A stretch of 34,349 nucleotides of DNA from Thiomargarita sp. (GTDB taxonomy: Bacteria; Pseudomonadota; Gammaproteobacteria; Beggiatoales; Beggiatoaceae). The notes beneath the pieces were generated by a model that did not search any database, was not told where the DNA came from, and saw only the letters and a program-made list of their open reading frames with translations. The position numbers and the translations under genes are program-made. Positions 32,267-34,349 of the stretch are shown piece by piece (the stretch's first letter is position 1; every line of letters starts with the position of its first letter). The stretch spans positions 1 through 34,349 of the forward strand of contig DAOVZS010000001.1 in NCBI GenBank assembly GCA_030635005.1. The letters are read 5' to 3'.

Positions 32267-32326
32267 AACCCTATCATTTACTAAACAATTAATTTTTTAA
32301 TTAAATAATTTAAGGGAATTTACAAC

Positions 32327-32719
32327 ATGCGCTCTAACAACATACGTTACAATTTAGGCCTTATCATTATATTATCACTTATATTATTACCAGGAACTGT
32401 ATCAAGTAATTCAAAGCGTATACTTAAGGTGACGGCAACTGCATATAGCTCTACAGTAGGTCAAACAGATAGCACCCCTACACTTGCAGCTTGGAATAAT
32501 CGTTTAAAACCTGGAATGAAAGTGATTGCAGTGTCTCGTGATTTACTCAAAATGGGATTAACAAATGGGACTAAAGTGAGAATTGCTGGCTTAAGTGGCG
32601 TATATACTGTTAGAGACAAAATGAATAAACGTTGGACAAAGAAAATTGACCTTTATATGGGTAATGATCTTCAAGCAGCTAAAAATTGGGGCAATCGTAA
32701 AGTGGTTATTCAATGGTAA
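32327..32719 (+). CDS. Secreted 3D-domain (double-psi beta-barrel) protein
   Basis: The 130-residue protein has a signal peptide (about 1-27) and then a single 3D domain, named after three conserved aspartates, visible here as D48 (GQTDST), D97 (TVRDKMN) and D108 (KKIDLYMG). The fold is related to the MltA C-terminal domain and to RlpA, both of which act on peptidoglycan, so a lytic transglycosylase-like or glycan-binding role at the cell wall is likely. It has no LysM or SH3 domain. A putative promoter lies upstream, and the following gene is separated by 185 bases. Confidence 0.88.
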   Translation: MRSNNIRYNLGLIIILSLILLPGTVSSNSKRILKVTATAYSSTVGQTDSTPTLAAWNNRLKPGMKVIAVSRDLLKMGLTNGTKVRIAGLSGVYTVRDKMNKRWTKKIDLYMGNDLQAAKNWGNRKVVIQW

Positions 32720-32741
32720 GCATTCATTTAATACAGCATTC

Positions 32742-32767
32742 AACCCAAGGGGATTTCCCCATGGGTT
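32742..32767 (+). terminator. Hairpin downstream of the 3D-domain gene
   Basis: Stem AACCCA-a-GGGG with CCCC-a-TGGGTT (one A-A mismatch, 4-base loop) begins 22 bases after the stop. It is GC-rich for this genome, but no U tract follows on either strand, so it is a weak terminator candidate or an mRNA 3'-end stabiliser. Confidence 0.4.
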
Positions 32768-32812
32768 AAAACATACGTAATTATTTACCAATTCTTCTTG
32801 CATCTTTCTCTT

Positions 32813-32822
32813 CCCCCCCCCC
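32813..32822 (+). repeat. C10 homopolymer upstream of the ATPase gene
   Basis: Ten consecutive C bases in an AT-rich intergenic region, 82 bases before the ATPase ATG. Such runs can vary in length by slippage and affect promoter spacing, but no promoter straddling it could be identified. Confidence 0.5.
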
Positions 32823-32858
32823 GATATTTCCCAACTGATAAAGTTTCCTTTAAAAAGA

Positions 32859-32896
32859 GATAAAATCATATTGATTTATCCTAAAAAAAAGGATAA
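32859..32896 (+). promoter_or_regulatory. Leader with two mutually exclusive hairpins over the ATPase ribosome binding site
   Basis: Hairpin A pairs GATAAAATCA (32859-32868) with TGATTTATC (32872-32880), with one bulged A. Hairpin B pairs TTATCCT (32876-32882) with AGGATAA (32890-32896) around an A7 loop. They share TTATC and cannot form together, and B buries the only Shine-Dalgarno sequence (AAGGA, 32889-32893). Confidence 0.35.
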
Positions 32897-32904
32897 TATG
32901 AGTT

Positions 32905-34212
32905 ATGAAAACGATAGTCACTCAACTTATTGATAATTTCCACGAACGAAAATTGCCAGTTCTTGTTAAACGAGATAAGAAATTTGTGCAAATACCAGGA
33001 AAAGCTGATGTCGTCATCGGTATGAGACGTACTGGTAAAACTTTTTTCTGTTATCAAAGAATGCAGGCATTGCTTGCTACAGTCTCAATAGAAAAATTGC
33101 TGTATCTAAACTTTGAAGATGATAGATTGCTTGGGTTTACGGTGCATGATTTTCAGATTATCCTTGATGTTTATTATGCAAAATATCCTGAGTTTCGGGA
33201 TACGACATGTCATTTTTTCTTTGACGAAATTCAGTGTATCGAACAATGGGAAAAATTTATTCGACGTTTACTGGATACAGAAAATGTACAAATTTATTTG
33301 ACGGGTTCTTCATCAAAATTGCTCAGCGTTGAGATAGCCAGTACTTTACGAGGACGTTCTCTGACAACAGAAATATTTCCTTTTAGTTTTCAGGAGTTTT
33401 TAAAATATCACGGGATTTTTGATGTGCCTCCTATCAGATTTGGTGCTCAGACAGTGTCTGTGTTACGCAAGGCTGTCAAGGATTATCTTGAAATCGGTGG
33501 ATTTCCAGAGGTACAAACATTAGATCGTGACATACGCATTGAAGTGTTGCAAGGCTATATTGATTCAGTATTGCTGAAAGATGTGATAGAACGTCATAAA
33601 GTGAGCAATATTACCGCACTTAAATATTTGGTTCGTCATCTCATGAGTTCCCCCAGCTGCAAATTCAGCGTTAATAAATTTTACAATACTCTGAAAAGTA
33701 TGTCAGTCAAATGTAGCAAAAATACTCTGTATGAGTATCTTGATCACTTGATGGAAGCCTATTTGTTTTACCAAGTTCCCATACATAGCCGTTCAGAAAA
33801 AGCACGACAACTTAATCCAACCAAAATCTATACGATAGATACTGGTTTGCTTAATGCCATGAGCTTTCGTAATTCATTGAATAATGGTCCATTGTTAGAA
33901 AACCTCGTATTTATGCACCTACGACGTACTGGGTATCTCGTTGAATATGTGAATACCAAAACAGCTTATGAAACGGACTTTTTGGCGAGACATAAAATTT
34001 CTAATGAGATCAAACTGATTCAAGTATGTTGGGATATGTCAGATGAAAAAACATTCAAGCGAGAGCTTCGAGGTTTGCAAACGGTGATGAAAGAATTATT
34101 TATTAGCTCAGGTATTATAATCACGTGGGATGAGGAAAGTACTATTGATAATAATATCCTAATCTACCCTATCTGGAAATGGTTCTTGTTAGAACCAGAA
34201 TTTTCAAGATAA
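32905..34212 (+). CDS. DUF4143-family AAA-type ATPase
   Basis: The 435-residue protein has an N-terminal AAA_14-type P-loop: Walker A GMRRTGKT (39-46) and Walker B FFFDEIQ (D107, E108), followed by YLTGSSSKLLS with the sensor-type serines and the SLTTEIFPFSFQEFL block. The C-terminal half is the DUF4143 module, a winged-helix region then a nuclease-like fold, with ETDFLAR near 350-356. Such ATPases are widespread, often in accessory DNA, and their role is unknown. The Shine-Dalgarno sequence is 11 bases upstream of this ATG. An out-of-frame 11-codon frame starts at 32898 and overlaps it. It has no obvious operon partner in the window. Confidence 0.9.
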   Translation: MKTIVTQLIDNFHERKLPVLVKRDKKFVQIPGKADVVIGMRRTGKTFFCYQRMQALLATVSIEKLLYLNFEDDRLLGFTVHDFQIILDVYYAKYPEFRDTTCHFFFDEIQCIEQWEKFIRRLLDTENVQIYLTGSSSKLLSVEIASTLRGRSLTTEIFPFSFQEFLKYHGIFDVPPIRFGAQTVSVLRKAVKDYLEIGGFPEVQTLDRDIRIEVLQGYIDSVLLKDVIERHKVSNITALKYLVRHLMSSPSCKFSVNKFYNTLKSMSVKCSKNTLYEYLDHLMEAYLFYQVPIHSRSEKARQLNPTKIYTIDTGLLNAMSFRNSLNNGPLLENLVFMHLRRTGYLVEYVNTKTAYETDFLARHKISNEIKLIQVCWDMSDEKTFKRELRGLQTVMKELFISSGIIITWDEESTIDNNILIYPIWKWFLLEPEFSR

Positions 34213-34225
34213 AAGTACAAAAAAA

Positions 34226-34251
34226 CGGGTTATCTTTTTAGCGATAACCCG
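34226..34251 (-). terminator. Strong hairpin terminator, best oriented leftward
   Basis: A perfect 9-bp stem (CGGGTTATC with GATAACCCG) with an 8-base loop. On the minus strand it is followed by TTTTTTT, a classical intrinsic terminator for a leftward gene coming from beyond the right edge. On the plus strand it lies 14 bases after the ATPase stop, with only a poor U tract, so it may serve both. Confidence 0.75.
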
Positions 34252-34314
34252 ATTGTTCATAGTTTAGTTTAGTTAGAACAGAAAACTTATTGGTCTAATA
34301 GAGAAAAGGTAGCT

Positions 34315-34349
34315 TTAGAATAAGGTTTCTAAATGTTCTATTTTATTAA
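34315..34349 (-). CDS. Possible C-terminal end of a leftward gene cut by the window edge
   Basis: On the minus strand one frame is open from the right edge to a TAA at 34315-34317 and would encode an end NKIEHLETLF. The leftward terminator at 34226-34251 lies about 65 bases downstream, as expected for a gene end. Eleven codons are too few to be sure. Confidence 0.2.
   Translation of the reverse strand, partial: NKIEHLETLF

Larger units (their letters stand above)
31882..32326. other. 445-bp very AT-rich gap between rtcB and the 3D-domain gene
   Basis: The stretch is strongly AT-rich with many poly-A and poly-T runs. Apart from one 28-codon frame near its left end and a promoter near its right end, I see no gene, tandem repeat or RNA family. 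It could hold H-NS-like binding or an unrecognised small RNA, but nothing in the sequence shows this. Confidence 0.6.

Noticed and set aside
31882..32326. CRISPR array or tandem repeat in the AT-rich gap
   Set aside because: Similar AT-rich words recur, but no direct repeat of constant length with regular spacing could be found.
32905..34212. DUF4143 ATPase as a defence or toxin system
   Set aside because: There is no partner gene, no island boundary and no nearby nuclease or antitoxin; DUF4143 proteins are common and of unknown role.

Overview
The window looks like an AT-rich chromosomal segment of a sulfur-oxidising gammaproteobacterium. The best taxonomic clue is a complete flavocytochrome c sulfide dehydrogenase pair (fccA, fccB at 25614-27216). 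It is accompanied by a TauE/SafE-type anion exporter fused to universal-stress domains, a type II secretion cluster, and a tpiA-secG-tRNA-Leu(GAG) order typical of gammaproteobacteria. The many receiver proteins and the CHASE2 cyclase fit a Thiotrichales or Beggiatoa-like organism. That placement is inference from gene content; no search was run.

Left part (1-7520): the 3' part of an unrecognised repeat-containing protein; a small membrane protein with a TauE/SafE-Usp-Usp exporter; a bidirectional terminator; then a leftward pair of receiver proteins, one a REC-coiled coil-HATPase protein whose phospho-accepting histidine is an arginine. Divergent from these is a rightward operon of L,D-transpeptidase, zinc metallopeptidase, tpiA and secG, followed by tRNA-Leu.

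Middle (7530-19827): leftward tamA and gltX; a thioredoxin-VKOR fusion, gspL and a small DUF2892 protein; the divergent rightward pseudopilin operon gspGHIJ; a leftward TraB/GumN-Aat-PilZ group; and rightward glnD, whose stop abuts the stop of a converging cyclase gene.

Right of that (19828-25439) is a tightly packed leftward operon, read from its promoter near 25470: REC-pseudo-DHp protein, REC-only protein, tag, alpha/beta hydrolase, trpC, and a CHASE2 adenylate/guanylate cyclase. Divergent from it is a rightward operon, fccA-fccB-trpD-PilJ_N/HAMP sensor-DUF1294-unknown 394-aa protein, closed by a hairpin terminator at 30631. Then come a short-type RtcB, a 445-bp AT-rich gap, a secreted 3D-domain protein and a DUF4143 ATPase with a structured leader.

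The most unusual features are five receiver domains without an intact histidine kinase in the window, including two proteins that keep a recognisable DHp helix but have lost the histidine (R165 and D177). Others are an inverted thioredoxin-VKOR domain order with a TTG start, a Tat leader with a lipobox on FccB, and an output-less PilJ_N/HAMP sensor plus an unknown protein inside the sulfide-dehydrogenase operon. No CRISPR array, insertion sequence, prophage or clear defence island is visible.
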